DNA from: an uncultured Rhodospirillaceae bacterium
Lineage (GTDB): Bacteria; Pseudomonadota; Alphaproteobacteria; Rhodospirillales; Magnetospirillaceae
Reading direction: 5' to 3'
Length of the DNA stretch: 62,340 bases
Assembly: GCA_903901915.1 (NCBI GenBank)
Contig: CAIUSV010000028.1
Span: forward strand, 1-62,340
A program made the position numbers and the translations under genes. Of this stretch, positions 1 to 9,064 are shown piece after piece; position 1 is the first letter of the stretch, and each line of letters starts with the position of its first letter. The notes under the pieces are model-generated. The model was not told the DNA's origin. It made no database searches and saw nothing but the letters and a program-made list of their open reading frames with translations.

Positions 1-153
1 GCACTCATACCAGATCCCGCTGATCGCAACCGATCAGCGGCGCCCTCATGCGCCGGGCGGGTTTCTCCGAAACCCTTGGCTTCCGCGGCATAAGCCGCGC
101 GTCGCCTTGCTCCTAACCAAATCCCGATGAGTTCCTCTCATGGGGATTTGGGA
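1..153. other. Intergenic segment with two inverted repeats
   Basis: I see no gene here. There are two hairpin-capable repeats. One has arms at 17-26 and 31-40 (CCGCTGATCG and its complement, 4-nt loop). The other has arms at 118-131 and 137-150 (CAAATCCC plus ATGAG, one mismatch, 5-nt loop). The second lies directly beyond the end of the leftward toxin gene and could help end that transcript, but no T-run follows, so I do not call it a terminator. Confidence 0.4.
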
Positions 154-423
154 TCAGTCCCGCTTGATGTCCCGGTAGAAGTGCTCGTGCGCCCCCAAGG
201 CCAGCAAGGTGATGGCGCCCCCGTCGCAGCGATAGGCAAGCAGGGTCAAATGCTCGACCATGCGAAACTTATGCGCCCGAACCCCGCGCAGGTCCCCGGC
301 TTTTTCGTCACCCACCAGCGGATCGGCGACGACGACGCGGACGGCGGCGTCCAGGTCCCGTTTCTGATTGGGGTGGAGCTTTTTCGCCGTCTTGGCGAAA
401 AGCCGGGTTTGAGCGACCCGCAC
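154..423 (-). CDS. RelE/ParE-family toxin of a type II toxin-antitoxin pair
   Basis: This is an 89-aa basic protein. Its C-terminal half (LTLLAYRCDGGAITLLALG, then HEHFYRDIKR) has the alternating beta-strand pattern and the ending typical of RelE/ParE-fold toxins. Family members act as ribosome-dependent mRNA interferases or, in the ParE branch, gyrase poisons; the sequence does not show which. The start codon follows the upstream antitoxin stop by 5 bp, the usual antitoxin-first operon. Family assignment is from sequence pattern only. Confidence 0.75.
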   Translation of the reverse strand: MRVAQTRLFAKTAKKLHPNQKRDLDAAVRVVVADPLVGDEKAGDLRGVRAHKFRMVEHLTLLAYRCDGGAITLLALGAHEHFYRDIKRD

Positions 424-428
424 CGGCG

Positions 429-650
429 TCAGTCCCCGAACCGGTAGTCATCCAACCGGCCGTCATCGGCCTCCTGCATGGACATCAAGATGTCCTTGAT
501 GAAGGCGAAAGAGCAGTCCGGATTTTCCTCGGCGATCCGGCCGATGCGCGACCAATACTCGATCTGCTTGGGCACGGAACGGCTGTAGACCCGGCCATAG
601 CGTCTGGCCTCGTCCACCAACTCATCGGACAGCTTGACCGTGCTTGCCAT
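429..650 (-). CDS. ParD-like antitoxin
   Basis: This 73-aa protein starts MASTVKLSDELVDEARRYG and continues with a SRSVPKQIEYWSRIGRIAEENPD segment. That is the signature of the ParD-like antitoxin family, with an N-terminal ribbon-helix-helix expected to bind its own promoter and a C-terminal part that neutralises the toxin. A strong Shine-Dalgarno (AAGGAG) precedes the ATG. It is first in a two-gene operon with the RelE-like toxin 5 bp downstream, so autoregulation from the 651-739 region is likely. Confidence 0.75.
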   Translation of the reverse strand: MASTVKLSDELVDEARRYGRVYSRSVPKQIEYWSRIGRIAEENPDCSFAFIKDILMSMQEADDGRLDDYRFGD

Positions 651-739
651 GATGTGCTCCTTGACCCGTTCCCTCGATTATGGGATTTCGGTTAGCGAAA
701 GACAACCTTTTGCGACCTTTTACGTCGGAAGGATACGCC

Positions 740-1966
740 ATGGCCGCCATCGTCATCGGAGCAGGGCCGGCGGGGCTGATGGCCGCCGAGGTGCTGGCCG
801 GGCAGGGAATCACCGTCGAGGTGTTCGACGCCATGGCCTCGCCGGGACGCAAATTCCTGCTGGCCGGCAGGGGCGGCCTTAACCTCACCCACTCCGAGCC
901 GCCGGAAACCTTCATCGGTCGCTTTGGCGACCGCGCCGCGACCTTTGCCCCCCTGCTGGCCGAGTTCGGCCCCGATCAGGTACGGAACTGGGCGGCGGGG
1001 CTGGGGGTGGAAACCTTTGTCGGCTCGTCCGGCCGGGTGTTTCCGGCCGAGATGAAGGCGGCGCCGCTGCTGCGCGCCTGGCTGCGGCGGCTGCGCGGGC
1101 TGGGGGTGAAATTCCACGTCCGTCATCGCTGGCTGGGCTGGGATGCCGACGGCGCCCTTCGCTTCGCCACTCCGGCCGGCGAGGTGACGGCACGGGGCGA
1201 CGCGACCATCCTGGCGCTGGGCGGCGCTTCGTGGCCGAACCTGGGGTCCGACGGCGTCTGGGTCGACCTGCTGGCGGCGCGCGGCATCGCCGTCGCCCCC
1301 CTGCTACCGGCCAATTGCGGCTTCGATACCGACTGGTCGGTATACTTCTCCGAACGCTTCGCCGGCCGACGGCTGGCCACGGTGGAATTGTCGTTCGCCG
1401 GACGGCGCCTGCGCGGCGAGGTGACGCTGACCGCCACCGGCATCGAGGGCGGCGCGGTCTATGCCCTGTCGGCGCCGTTGCGCGACGCCATCGCCACCCA
1501 AGGCAACGCCACGGTGACGCTTGACCTGATGCCGGACTGGAACGCGGCCCGGGTGCGGACGGCACTGGGGCGGCCGCGCGGTTCACGCTCGCTGTCCACC
1601 TTCGTCGGCAAGGCGCTGCGGCTGGACGCGGCGGCGGTAGCGCTGCTGCGCGAGGTGCTGCCGCCCGAGACCGTGGCCAATACCGACGCCCTGGCCGCCG
1701 CCATCAAGGCGCTGCCGCTGCGGCTCGAACGCCCCCGTCCCGTCGCCGAGGCAATCTCCACCGCCGGCGGCGTGGGGTTCGAGAACCTTGACGACGGCCT
1801 GATGCTGAAGTCCCTGCCCGGCGTGTTCGTCGCCGGCGAGATGCTGGATTGGGACGCCCCCACCGGCGGCTACCTGCTGACCGGCTGCCTCGCCACCGGT
1901 CGGCGGGCGGGACTGGCGGCGGCGGGGCGGCTGACCGCCCCGCCCGCCTCTACCGGCGCGACCTGA
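740..1966 (+). CDS. BaiN/HI0933-type NAD(P)/FAD-dependent oxidoreductase
   Basis: This is a 408-aa flavoprotein. The N-terminal Rossmann motif (IVIGAGPAGLMAA) binds the FAD adenosine part, PGRKFLLAGRGGLNLTHSE is the HI0933/BaiN family signature, and a C-terminal FAD motif (GVFVAGEMLDWDAPTGGY) closes the domain. The family's usual substrates are poorly known, and the BaiN name comes from bile-acid reductases. I chose the ATG at 740 because a GGAAGGA ribosome site precedes it and the glycine motif follows within four residues; the frame stays open upstream to 680. Its 3' end overlaps the convergent CoA-ligase-like gene by 17 bp. Confidence 0.85.
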   Translation: MAAIVIGAGPAGLMAAEVLAGQGITVEVFDAMASPGRKFLLAGRGGLNLTHSEPPETFIGRFGDRAATFAPLLAEFGPDQVRNWAAGLGVETFVGSSGRVFPAEMKAAPLLRAWLRRLRGLGVKFHVRHRWLGWDADGALRFATPAGEVTARGDATILALGGASWPNLGSDGVWVDLLAARGIAVAPLLPANCGFDTDWSVYFSERFAGRRLATVELSFAGRRLRGEVTLTATGIEGGAVYALSAPLRDAIATQGNATVTLDLMPDWNAARVRTALGRPRGSRSLSTFVGKALRLDAAAVALLREVLPPETVANTDALAAAIKALPLRLERPRPVAEAISTAGGVGFENLDDGLMLKSLPGVFVAGEMLDWDAPTGGYLLTGCLATGRRAGLAAAGRLTAPPASTGAT

Positions 1967-4022
1967 TGGCGTCGGCGCGCAGTCGCGCCTCGACATAGCG
2001 GGTCAAGGCCCGGGTGCCGCGCACGCAATTACGAAAGACACAGACCCCCTGGTCCATCAGCCGGGCCGACATGGCGTCGTAAAGCCTGCCGCCATCGACC
2101 ACGGCGATGATCGGCTTGTCGTTGCCGGCCGCCATGGGCGGCATCAGATGCACGGTGCTCTTGGGGTTGTTGATATCGATGCCGGGGCGCAGCTTGCTTT
2201 CCTCCAGGGCCATCATCGCCGGCGAGGCGGGATCGAGGCCGACCACGACGGCATCGATGCCGGGGTCCTGAAGAAAGGCCTCGGTGATCAGCAGATGGGC
2301 CTCGTCGTCGGCACCGGGATTGATGTCCAGCGGGTTGCGGACCTCGACCAGGGCATCGAGCTTCTTGGCCGCCAGAATCGCTTCCACCCGCTTGACGGTC
2401 TCGGGCGCCAGCCCCCCCATCTCCATGGCGAAGCTGTCGGTCACGATGGAATCGGCGGTTCCCACCGCCTCGAAGCCGGCACCACTGATGCCGCCAAGAC
2501 GGTTGCCGCCGATGGTTTTGCCGTGCAGGACACCGGCCATGTAGAACAGGTCGTCGAAATCGTCCAGGTCCTGAGCGACCATGGCCCCGGCTTGGCGCAC
2601 CACCGACTCGAACAGCGCCGGATCACCGGCGATGGAGGCGGTATGGCCCATGACACCGCCGGCGCCGGCCGGGGTGCGGCCCGACTTATAGACCACCACC
2701 TGCTTGCCGTTCAGCACCGCCTTGCGCACCGCCTTGACGAAGTCGAGCCCGTCCAGGTCCTTGAAGCCCTCGACATAGATGCCGATGGTGTCGACGCCCG
2801 GACGCTCGGAGAAAAAGGTCAGCAGGTCGCCATGGGTCAGATCGGTCTGATTGCCCAGCGCCAGCATGTAATTGGGATCGAGCCACGGATTCTGGCTGAG
2901 GCGGGTGATCATGAAGGCGCCGCTCTGGCTCAGCATCACCGCGTTGCGTTCGGCCTTCTTCCGCGGCTTGGGCAGACGCTCCAGCGGAATGAACCACGAA
3001 TCGTACGAGCCGGGATGCGATACCACCCCCAGGCAGTTGGCGCCGATGAACACCGGACCGCCGCCGGAATTGGCGTGGGCGGCGTTGATCCGCGCCGCCA
3101 GGGCGGCGGCGGGTTCGCGGCTGGCCTTGGTCTCGCCCAGACCGCCGGGAATCAACATCACCGAGTCCACCGCGTCGGTGGCGATGATCTCGTCCACCAG
3201 ATCATAAACGGCGCCGGCCGCCACCGCGACGATCAGCAGGTCAAGCTTGTGGTCCAGCGCCTTCAGGCTGGCGACGCACTTGACCCCGTCGATTTCGGTT
3301 TCCTCGGGACGGATGATGGTCAGCCGCTCCTTGGCGCAGCCGCTGCCGACCAGATTGCGCAGGATGATGCGGCCGAAATTCATGCCGCTGGCCGACACCC
3401 CGATGATGCCGATGGAGTTCGGGTGGATCAGCTTGTCGATCTTGTGGATCGGCCGGGCGAGCCGCCGGGGTATCGCGGCACCGATGTCGCAACTTGCCGC
3501 CGCCGCCGTCAGCCGTTCGCCCGCCGGCGCGGCATCGAATTGCAGCCGGGCCAGGGTCAAGGCCGCCCCGGCCCCGGCCCCGGCCTCGACCTCGGCCTCG
3601 GCCAGCCGCCGGCCCAGATCGATCAGCCGGCCGAAGCAGGCGGACAGCAGGGCATCCGGCGACGGTCGGCCGGCGCGACCGGCCTGGGCCGCCAGACGCT
3701 GGTAGGCGAAGGTCCGCCGGAACAGGGCAAGGAAATCATCGGCGTCGGTCAGATCGACCGCGGCTTGAACCTCGGCGCGGTCCTTGCGGAAATTGCCCTG
3801 GCCCAGCTCGGCATCGACCCCGCCCACCCCGGCGCCGATCACCATGCCGAACTCGCGGGTGTTTTCCAGGGTAATGCGCAACTCCGCCACCACCGGCAAA
3901 CCGGTTTCGTCGAGGTCGAGACCAAGACCGGTCAGCAGCGCCTTCAACTCGGCGCCGTCCAGCGCCCGGCGCCCGGCCGATACGGCCCGACGAACGATTT
4001 CCAGCATGTCGGCAGTCCCCAT
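1950..4022 (-). CDS. ADP-forming acyl-CoA synthetase-like protein, partial ATP-grasp plus alpha-type domains
   Basis: This is a 690-aa protein. From about residue 175 it resembles the alpha part of ADP-forming acyl-CoA synthetases: a CoA-binding Rossmann domain (SIGIIGVSASGMNFG), a succinyl-CoA-ligase-like domain with LSQSGAF, and GHTASIAGD carrying the His expected to be phosphorylated. The first 120 residues (FGMVIGAGVGGVDAEL) resemble only the C-terminal lobe of the ATP-grasp beta domain, and no full beta subunit is encoded nearby. The start is placed at 4022 because GAGGAGCGGAAA precedes that ATG. The membrane-protein gene lies 11 bp upstream in the same operon. A link to aromatic or organic-acid CoA metabolism is an inference; the substrate is unknown. 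Confidence 0.7.
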   Translation of the reverse strand: MGTADMLEIVRRAVSAGRRALDGAELKALLTGLGLDLDETGLPVVAELRITLENTREFGMVIGAGVGGVDAELGQGNFRKDRAEVQAAVDLTDADDFLALFRRTFAYQRLAAQAGRAGRPSPDALLSACFGRLIDLGRRLAEAEVEAGAGAGAALTLARLQFDAAPAGERLTAAAASCDIGAAIPRRLARPIHKIDKLIHPNSIGIIGVSASGMNFGRIILRNLVGSGCAKERLTIIRPEETEIDGVKCVASLKALDHKLDLLIVAVAAGAVYDLVDEIIATDAVDSVMLIPGGLGETKASREPAAALAARINAAHANSGGGPVFIGANCLGVVSHPGSYDSWFIPLERLPKPRKKAERNAVMLSQSGAFMITRLSQNPWLDPNYMLALGNQTDLTHGDLLTFFSERPGVDTIGIYVEGFKDLDGLDFVKAVRKAVLNGKQVVVYKSGRTPAGAGGVMGHTASIAGDPALFESVVRQAGAMVAQDLDDFDDLFYMAGVLHGKTIGGNRLGGISGAGFEAVGTADSIVTDSFAMEMGGLAPETVKRVEAILAAKKLDALVEVRNPLDINPGADDEAHLLITEAFLQDPGIDAVVVGLDPASPAMMALEESKLRPGIDINNPKSTVHLMPPMAAGNDKPIIAVVDGGRLYDAMSARLMDQGVCVFRNCVRGTRALTRYVEARLRADAIRSRR

Positions 4023-4033
4023 TTTCCGCTCCT

Positions 4034-4810
4034 CTATCCCGGATTTTTCGCACCGCCGCCATGGGCGGCCTTGGTGACGATGATGACCTTCAGCGCCCAA
4101 CCGCCGCCAACCGCCGCCAACCCCGCCGCCGCCAGCGCGGCGCTGCCCATCTCGGGCATAACACCCACCGCCATGGCCAGCACCATCGGCATGACGTTGC
4201 CGCCAAGGGCGAACGGAGTGGAAAACGCCAGCAGTTCCGCCGCCGCCTCGATCGGGGCCTCGCCCCCGGTCATGCGCCGACGATAGCTCATCCACACGAA
4301 CTGTCGCGCCGCCACCGCCGCGATCAACACGCCGGCAACCCATTCCGGAACGGCGGTTTCAAGCGCCAGCGGCGCCAGCAGCAGCAGCAGGCCGGCACCC
4401 TCGGCAATGCCGGTGACGATCATCAGCGGCATGATCAGCGGCGAGCGCCACGCCGGCACGTCGGTGGACACCTCCAGGGCGCGGGCTTGGCAGTAGAGGA
4501 AGACCAGCGCCGGCATCCAGACCAGCTTGACCAGCAGGGGCAGGACAACGGCGGCGATCGCCAACGGAAACAGCACGGCCGCCGCGATGGCCTGGCGCAC
4601 CAGCCAGCCGCGCCAAGCGCGGGGCAGCCGCCCCAGCTCGGGCAGCACACTCAGCATCCCGGCCGCCGCCACCCCCGTCCCGGCCGCCAGCAAGGCGCCG
4701 CTGTAAAGACCGCCGAACGCCCCCAGGGACGCGACGATCAGCAGGCCGGCACCACTTCCGCCGATCAAATTTCCGGCGGCGCGGACGCCCAGGTTGGGTT
4801 GGTCGCTCAT
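4034..4810 (-). CDS. Polytopic membrane protein, DmsC-like anchor
   Basis: This 258-aa protein is almost entirely hydrophobic, with about eight predicted membrane spans (for example AGLLIVASLGAFGGLYSGAL and AAAVLFPLAIAAVVLPLLV). Its layout resembles the DmsC/NrfD class that anchors molybdenum or iron-sulfur oxidoreductases to quinones. No catalytic subunit lies beside it, so its redox partner is unknown. The ATG at 4810 has GAAGAGAA just upstream. It is 11 bp upstream of the CoA-ligase-like gene and reads in the same direction, so the two are probably cotranscribed. Confidence 0.6.
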   Translation of the reverse strand: MSDQPNLGVRAAGNLIGGSGAGLLIVASLGAFGGLYSGALLAAGTGVAAAGMLSVLPELGRLPRAWRGWLVRQAIAAAVLFPLAIAAVVLPLLVKLVWMPALVFLYCQARALEVSTDVPAWRSPLIMPLMIVTGIAEGAGLLLLLAPLALETAVPEWVAGVLIAAVAARQFVWMSYRRRMTGGEAPIEAAAELLAFSTPFALGGNVMPMVLAMAVGVMPEMGSAALAAAGLAAVGGGWALKVIIVTKAAHGGGAKNPG

Positions 4811-4996
4811 TTCTCTTCGGTCTCCCACGGACAATGACGGTTGGGACCGCGTCCACGAGCCGGCCAACAGCCGACCCGACAGGAACACGGTCGCCCGAGA
4901 AGGTGCGCTTCCGCGCGCCCTCCGGCAAGCGCTTGTCGCGGCGCTTCCCCTCATTGTCGCTGTCCCGTGCCCGCCTACCCCTCGCGGGGAAAGACC

Positions 4997-5407
4997 TCAG
5001 CCGGCGGCCTTGACCTTTTCGGCCTTGGCCAGGAGACGGCCGCGGGTCTGCTCGACACCGACGACGAAACGGCTGTGCACGCCCTTGCCGATGGCGTCCA
5101 GGGAGTCGCGGGCGGTGAACGAGAATGACACCGCCTTGCCCTTGACCTCGGTGATGGTGACGGTGATCTCGACCCATTGACCCAACAGGGTCGGTGCCAT
5201 GTGATCGATCTCGACGCGGGTGCCGACCGAATCCTCGCCCGCGTCGGAATGCTGCAACAGCAGATCGCGGCAGGTCACCTCAAGATCGTAGATCAGCGCC
5301 GGCGTGCTGTAGACCCGGGCGTCCTCGCCCATGAAGCCAATGGTGCGCCCGGCATCGACCTGCCAGCGGCAGGTATGGGTCAGCCCGGCGACGAGCGAGC
5401 TTTTCAT
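4997..5407 (-). CDS. Hotdog-fold thioesterase family protein
   Basis: This 136-aa protein resembles single-hotdog acyl-CoA thioesterases of the fluoroacetyl-CoA-thioesterase type: an N-terminal HTCRWQVD strand, a central helix with TPALIYDLEVTCRDLL, and a GTRVEIDHMAPTLLGQWVEI strand pair. Such enzymes hydrolyse short or aryl CoA thioesters in the cytoplasm. The ATG at 5407 is chosen over an upstream in-frame start because GGGAGGATTTCC lies in front of it. It lies 186 bp upstream of the membrane-protein gene, so it may be the first gene of the same leftward unit and act on a CoA product of that cluster. Confidence 0.75.
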   Translation of the reverse strand: MKSSLVAGLTHTCRWQVDAGRTIGFMGEDARVYSTPALIYDLEVTCRDLLLQHSDAGEDSVGTRVEIDHMAPTLLGQWVEITVTITEVKGKAVSFSFTARDSLDAIGKGVHSRFVVGVEQTRGRLLAKAEKVKAAG

Positions 5408-5607
5408 CGGAAATCCTCCCGGATGGCATCGGAGCGAGGCTATCTCCCCACTCTCGTTGCGGCCTTTATATTTCATATCCGGGCGAAACGTCAAAGATTT
5501 TGTATCACAAATATCAGCCACAGAGTCCGCATGAACCAACGACCTTAGGCGCGAGAGCGCAAAAAGGTGTCATGAATGACAGAGGGAATCCGCCAGGACT
5601 GTGGCCC

Positions 5608-6882
5608 TTAGGCATCCAGGGGATAGACCAGCCGTTCCGGCAAGCGGTGGAAGCTGAAATTGTTCTTGCCCGAACCCTTGACCGTGTACATGGCGCGATC
5701 GGCCAGCCGCACCAGTTCCGCCGCGTCATCGGCGTCGTCGGGAAACAGGGCGATGCCGACGCTGGCATGGATGCCGGTGCTATGGCCGTCAAGGTCAAAG
5801 GATTCCGCCAGCCGCCCCACCATCTTGGAGGCCACCACCCCGACCTCGTCCTCGCCGTCGATGTCGTGCAGGATGACGACGAATTCGTCGCCCGACAGCC
5901 GCGCCACGGTATCCGACGACCGCACCGTCGCCAGCAGCCGCGCCGCCGCCTCCTGAAGCAGCAGGTCGCCGACGGTATGGCCGAAGCTGTCGTTGACCGC
6001 CTTGAAGCCGTCGAGGTCGATGAACATCAGGGCGAAACGGTTCTGATCGCGCCGCGCCGCCCTGACTTCCTGGCTGAGGCGATCGAGGAACAGCGAGCGG
6101 TTGGGCAATCCGGTCAGCGCGTCGAAATTGGCCTGGCGCCAGACCTGTTCCTCGTCCTCCTTGCGCGAGGTGATATCGGTGAAGACGCCGACCAGATGGG
6201 ACACCGCCCCCTGAACGTCGCGCACCGAGGCGATGGACAGCCACTCGACATAGACCTCGCCCGACTTCCGCCGGTTCCACACCTCGCCCTGCCACTTGCC
6301 GCTTTCGTTGATGGCGCGCCACATGTCGCGGTAGAATTCGCCGTCGTGGCGGCCGGACTTGAGCAGGCGGGGCCGCTGGCCGATCGCCTCCTCCGGCGCG
6401 AAGCCGGTGATGCGGGTAAAGGCGGTGTTGACCGCCTCGATGGTGCAGTCGGCACCGGTGATCATGATGCCTTCATTGGCGGTCTCGACCACCTTGGCCG
6501 CCAGTTGCAGACGGTCCTCGGCGGTCTTGCGCTCGGTGATGTCGTAGACCCAGGCCAGGTTGACCGGCTCGCCGCCGTAGACGGACTCGCGGATGGTGAG
6601 CAACGTCCAGAAGGGAGAGCCGTCGGCGTGGCGGAACTGCACCTCGGCATGGTCGACGCTGCCATAACGTTTGAGGTGCTTGACCACGGCGGCGCGCTGC
6701 TGGTCGTCCACAAAGTAGTGGCGCGCCGACGAGCCCAGCACCTGACGGCGCGGCACCCCGATCAACTCGGTGAAGGTATGGTTGGCGAACACGATGATGC
6801 CGTCGCGGCGTCGCGAGATCGACACGCCGATGGGGCTGTCTTCGAGGACGACCGCCAATCCGCTAAGATCCAGATCGGTCAT
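5608..6882 (-). CDS. PAS-PAS-GGDEF diguanylate cyclase
   Basis: This is a 424-aa signalling protein. PAS domain 1 spans about residues 10-125 and PAS domain 2 about 130-250, each ending in a PAC segment (WVYDITERKTAEDR and GVFTDITSRKEDEEQ). A GGDEF domain follows (FDALTGLPNRSLFLDRL to the end). The active-site loop reads SGDEF rather than GGDEF, a substitution often compatible with cyclase activity. It should make c-di-GMP in the cytoplasm in response to an unidentified ligand or redox cue. There is no membrane segment. The ATG at 6882 is the first start giving a complete PAS domain; the longer upstream frame lacks a convincing ribosome site. Confidence 0.88.
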   Translation of the reverse strand: MTDLDLSGLAVVLEDSPIGVSISRRRDGIIVFANHTFTELIGVPRRQVLGSSARHYFVDDQQRAAVVKHLKRYGSVDHAEVQFRHADGSPFWTLLTIRESVYGGEPVNLAWVYDITERKTAEDRLQLAAKVVETANEGIMITGADCTIEAVNTAFTRITGFAPEEAIGQRPRLLKSGRHDGEFYRDMWRAINESGKWQGEVWNRRKSGEVYVEWLSIASVRDVQGAVSHLVGVFTDITSRKEDEEQVWRQANFDALTGLPNRSLFLDRLSQEVRAARRDQNRFALMFIDLDGFKAVNDSFGHTVGDLLLQEAAARLLATVRSSDTVARLSGDEFVVILHDIDGEDEVGVVASKMVGRLAESFDLDGHSTGIHASVGIALFPDDADDAAELVRLADRAMYTVKGSGKNNFSFHRLPERLVYPLDA

Positions 6883-7101
6883 GCCGGCACCCCCGGCAAC
6901 GCCAAAGCCAACATGGGCCCTCCCTTTCGGCGACGGCAACCCCACATCACCCGCCAGGACATCCCCCCTCGGGGGATCTATACCATAAGTGGCACATTGG
7001 TCGCAAGGCGGCGTCAATCGGTGGGCCAGATCCAGATCGGGGTTGACCGGAGCGCCGTGGCGGGCATAGTCGCCGCACGGTCATCATCGGGGACCAGGGA
7101 G

Positions 7102-7488
7102 ATGTTCACCTACGTATTGGTCGCACTGGGCGGCGCCATCGGCGGCACGTTGCGCTATTGGCTGTCGGGCATGATCGCCGACGCGACCGGCGGTACGTTT
7201 CCCTGGGACACCATCGTCATCAACCTCACCGGTTCCGCCGTCATCGGCTTTTTCGCCACCCTGACGGGGCCGGACGGGCGGATCTTCATTCCGGGTGAAT
7301 GGCGCACCTTCATCTTGGTCGGCCTCTGCGGCGGCTACACCACCTTCTCGTCCTTCAGCCTACAGACCCTGACACTGCTCCAGGACGGGGAATGGCTGCC
7401 CGCCGGCATGAACATCCTGCTGTCGGTGGCGCTTTGCCTGGTGGCGGTGTGGCTGGGCCATGCCGGTGCGATGATGCTGAACAGGTAG
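7102..7488 (+). CDS. crcB: Fluoride ion channel CrcB/Fluc
   Basis: This 128-aa protein has four membrane spans. It carries the CrcB hallmarks: GGAIGGTLRYW at the N-terminus, INLTGSAVIGFF with the conserved Asn, and GLCGGYTTFSSFSLQTL, which contains the polar and Phe track lining the fluoride pore. Fluc channels work as dual-topology dimers exporting fluoride. The ATG has GGGAG just upstream. No fluoride riboswitch consensus is visible in 6883-7101. The DUF190 gene 10 bp downstream is a common partner. Confidence 0.93.
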   Translation: MFTYVLVALGGAIGGTLRYWLSGMIADATGGTFPWDTIVINLTGSAVIGFFATLTGPDGRIFIPGEWRTFILVGLCGGYTTFSSFSLQTLTLLQDGEWLPAGMNILLSVALCLVAVWLGHAGAMMLNR

Positions 7489-7498
7489 GAGAACGGTC

Positions 7499-7870
7499 AT
7501 GCGGATTCCCAGGGACGCGGTGCGGCTGCGCATCTATCTCGGCGAGACCGCCAAGCACGAGGGCCAGCCGCTCTACGAGGCCATCGTGCTGGCGGCCCGT
7601 CGGCATCATCTCGCCGGGGCCACCGTCCTGCGCGGTCCGCTGGGCTTTGGCCACTCCTCGCGGCTTCATACCACCAAGGTCCTGCGACTGTCCGAGGACC
7701 TGCCGCTGGTGATCGACATCATCGACGGCCCCGAACGGATCGAAGCCTTTCTGCCGGTACTCGAACCGATGATCGGCGACCGCGGCCTGGTCACGATCGA
7801 AAAGATTCAGGTTCTGCGCTACGGACCCAACCGGGAATGTAGCGGAACGTCACAATCCATTTCCGAATAA
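7499..7870 (+). CDS. DUF190 family protein
   Basis: This 123-aa protein matches the DUF190 pattern: RLRIYLGETAKHEGQPLYEAIV, then HLAGATVLRGPLGFG and VLRLSEDLPLVIDIID. The fold is ferredoxin-like, related to PII-type regulators. DUF190 genes often follow crcB, and here the start is 10 bp beyond the crcB stop with AGGAG in the gap. A role in fluoride tolerance or channel regulation is inferred from that linkage; no activity is established by the sequence. Confidence 0.88.
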   Translation: MRIPRDAVRLRIYLGETAKHEGQPLYEAIVLAARRHHLAGATVLRGPLGFGHSSRLHTTKVLRLSEDLPLVIDIIDGPERIEAFLPVLEPMIGDRGLVTIEKIQVLRYGPNRECSGTSQSISE

Positions 7871-8114
7871 TTCCACGGCGCGGCTGGACCGGATCGCGAT
7901 GGCGGTATAAGGTTTATGGCCCTGGAACGTGACCCGCCCACGTGGCCAGGAGGTCTTCGCCGTCGTCTTTGGGGGGATGGCGCGTGAGGGTGATCCGGGT
8001 TGTCCCCGCCGTGCCGCTGATTGGTCCGATCGGCAACGCGGAGGGTTTTTCGCACCCCCTGGAACATTTTATGTCGTCAATCATCGTCACCGCGTCCTAA
8101 AGGAGACAGAGCCA

Positions 8115-8966
8115 ATGAAACTTCTTCATATCGCCGCCGCCGTCGGCCTGGTCGGTCTGACCGCCGCCTGCGCCACCCCGTGGGAAGTCAGCGACGTCAA
8201 CGACATCCTGGCGACCCCGGCCCCCACCGCCGGCAGCGCCTTCACCAAGGCCCTGTTCAGCGAGTATCAGGCCGCCGCCAAGTACGAAGCCCAGGTGGAA
8301 TACGAATGGGATGACGCCGCGATCTTCGCCCGCAAGGGCCTGCGCGCCGCCGCCGGCGAAGCGGTCGAGCCCGAGCAGTCGGGGCAGAACTGGGTGGTGC
8401 CCGCCGCTCGTGCCAAGGAAGTGGCCGACGCCCGCGCCCGTCTGGTCGGCTATTGGGGCAACGGCGCCCGCGAGCGCGTCCCCGCCGCCGCCGCCAAGGC
8501 CCAGGTGAGCTTTGACTGCTGGGTCGAGGAGGAGGCCGAGGGCGACAGCAACTCCGATTGCCGCGCCACCTTCCTCAAGACCGAGCCCGAGTTGCAGGTC
8601 AAGCCGGTCGTCGCCGCGCCGCCGGTGCCCAAGATCGTCAAGACCTTCATCGTCTATTTCGACTTCAACAAGGCGTCCATCACCCCGGCCGCCCAGAAGA
8701 CCCTGAAGGAAGTCGCCGCCGCCCAGGGTGAAATCAAGCCCAGCAGCATCTATGTGTCCGGCCACACCGACACCGTCGGCAAGAGCGCCTACAACGACAA
8801 GCTGTCGCTGAACCGCGCCAAGGCCGTCGCCTCCGCGCTGGCCAAGCTGGGCGTGTCCACCACGGTCGATCAGAAGGCGTTCGGCAAGACCAAGCTGGCG
8901 GTGCCCACCAAGGACAACACCAAGGAAGCCAAGAACCGCCGGGTCGAAATCTACTTCGAGAAGTAA
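8115..8966 (+). CDS. OmpA-family outer-membrane lipoprotein
   Basis: This 283-aa protein has a lipoprotein signal peptide with lipobox LTAAC, so Cys18 is the predicted acylated residue. The middle region is unrecognised. From about residue 170 there is an OmpA-like peptidoglycan-binding domain: IVYFDFNKASITPAAQ, then VSGHTDTVGKSAYNDKLSLNRA, with the Asp and Arg that contact diaminopimelate. It probably tethers the outer membrane to peptidoglycan. AAAGGAG sits 9 bp before the ATG and a strong terminator follows, so it is likely monocistronic. Confidence 0.88.
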   Translation: MKLLHIAAAVGLVGLTAACATPWEVSDVNDILATPAPTAGSAFTKALFSEYQAAAKYEAQVEYEWDDAAIFARKGLRAAAGEAVEPEQSGQNWVVPAARAKEVADARARLVGYWGNGARERVPAAAAKAQVSFDCWVEEEAEGDSNSDCRATFLKTEPELQVKPVVAAPPVPKIVKTFIVYFDFNKASITPAAQKTLKEVAAAQGEIKPSSIYVSGHTDTVGKSAYNDKLSLNRAKAVASALAKLGVSTTVDQKAFGKTKLAVPTKDNTKEAKNRRVEIYFEK

Positions 8967-8984
8967 TCCGGTAGTGGTTTTTAC

Positions 8985-9017
8985 CCCCCTCTCCCCCTTG
9001 GGGAGAGGGGGATTTTT
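8985..9017 (+). terminator. Rho-independent terminator after the OmpA-family gene
   Basis: A perfect 12-bp GC-rich stem (arms 8985-8996 and 9000-9011, 3-nt loop) is followed by A and five T residues at 9013-9017. It starts 19 bp after the stop codon of the OmpA-family gene and reads in the same direction. Confidence 0.88.
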
Positions 9018-9064
9018 GTGTCCTCGGCCGACCGCGAACGTGCCACCCGACCGGGAGGCGCCGG

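Noticed and set aside
2148-4286. 712-codon plus-strand frame opposite the CoA-ligase-like gene
   Set aside because: It is antisense to a gene with recognisable CoA-binding and His motifs; the composition is that of a mirror frame.
6883-7101. Possible fluoride riboswitch before crcB
   Set aside because: I looked for the conserved crcB-motif core and pseudoknot pairing and did not find them.
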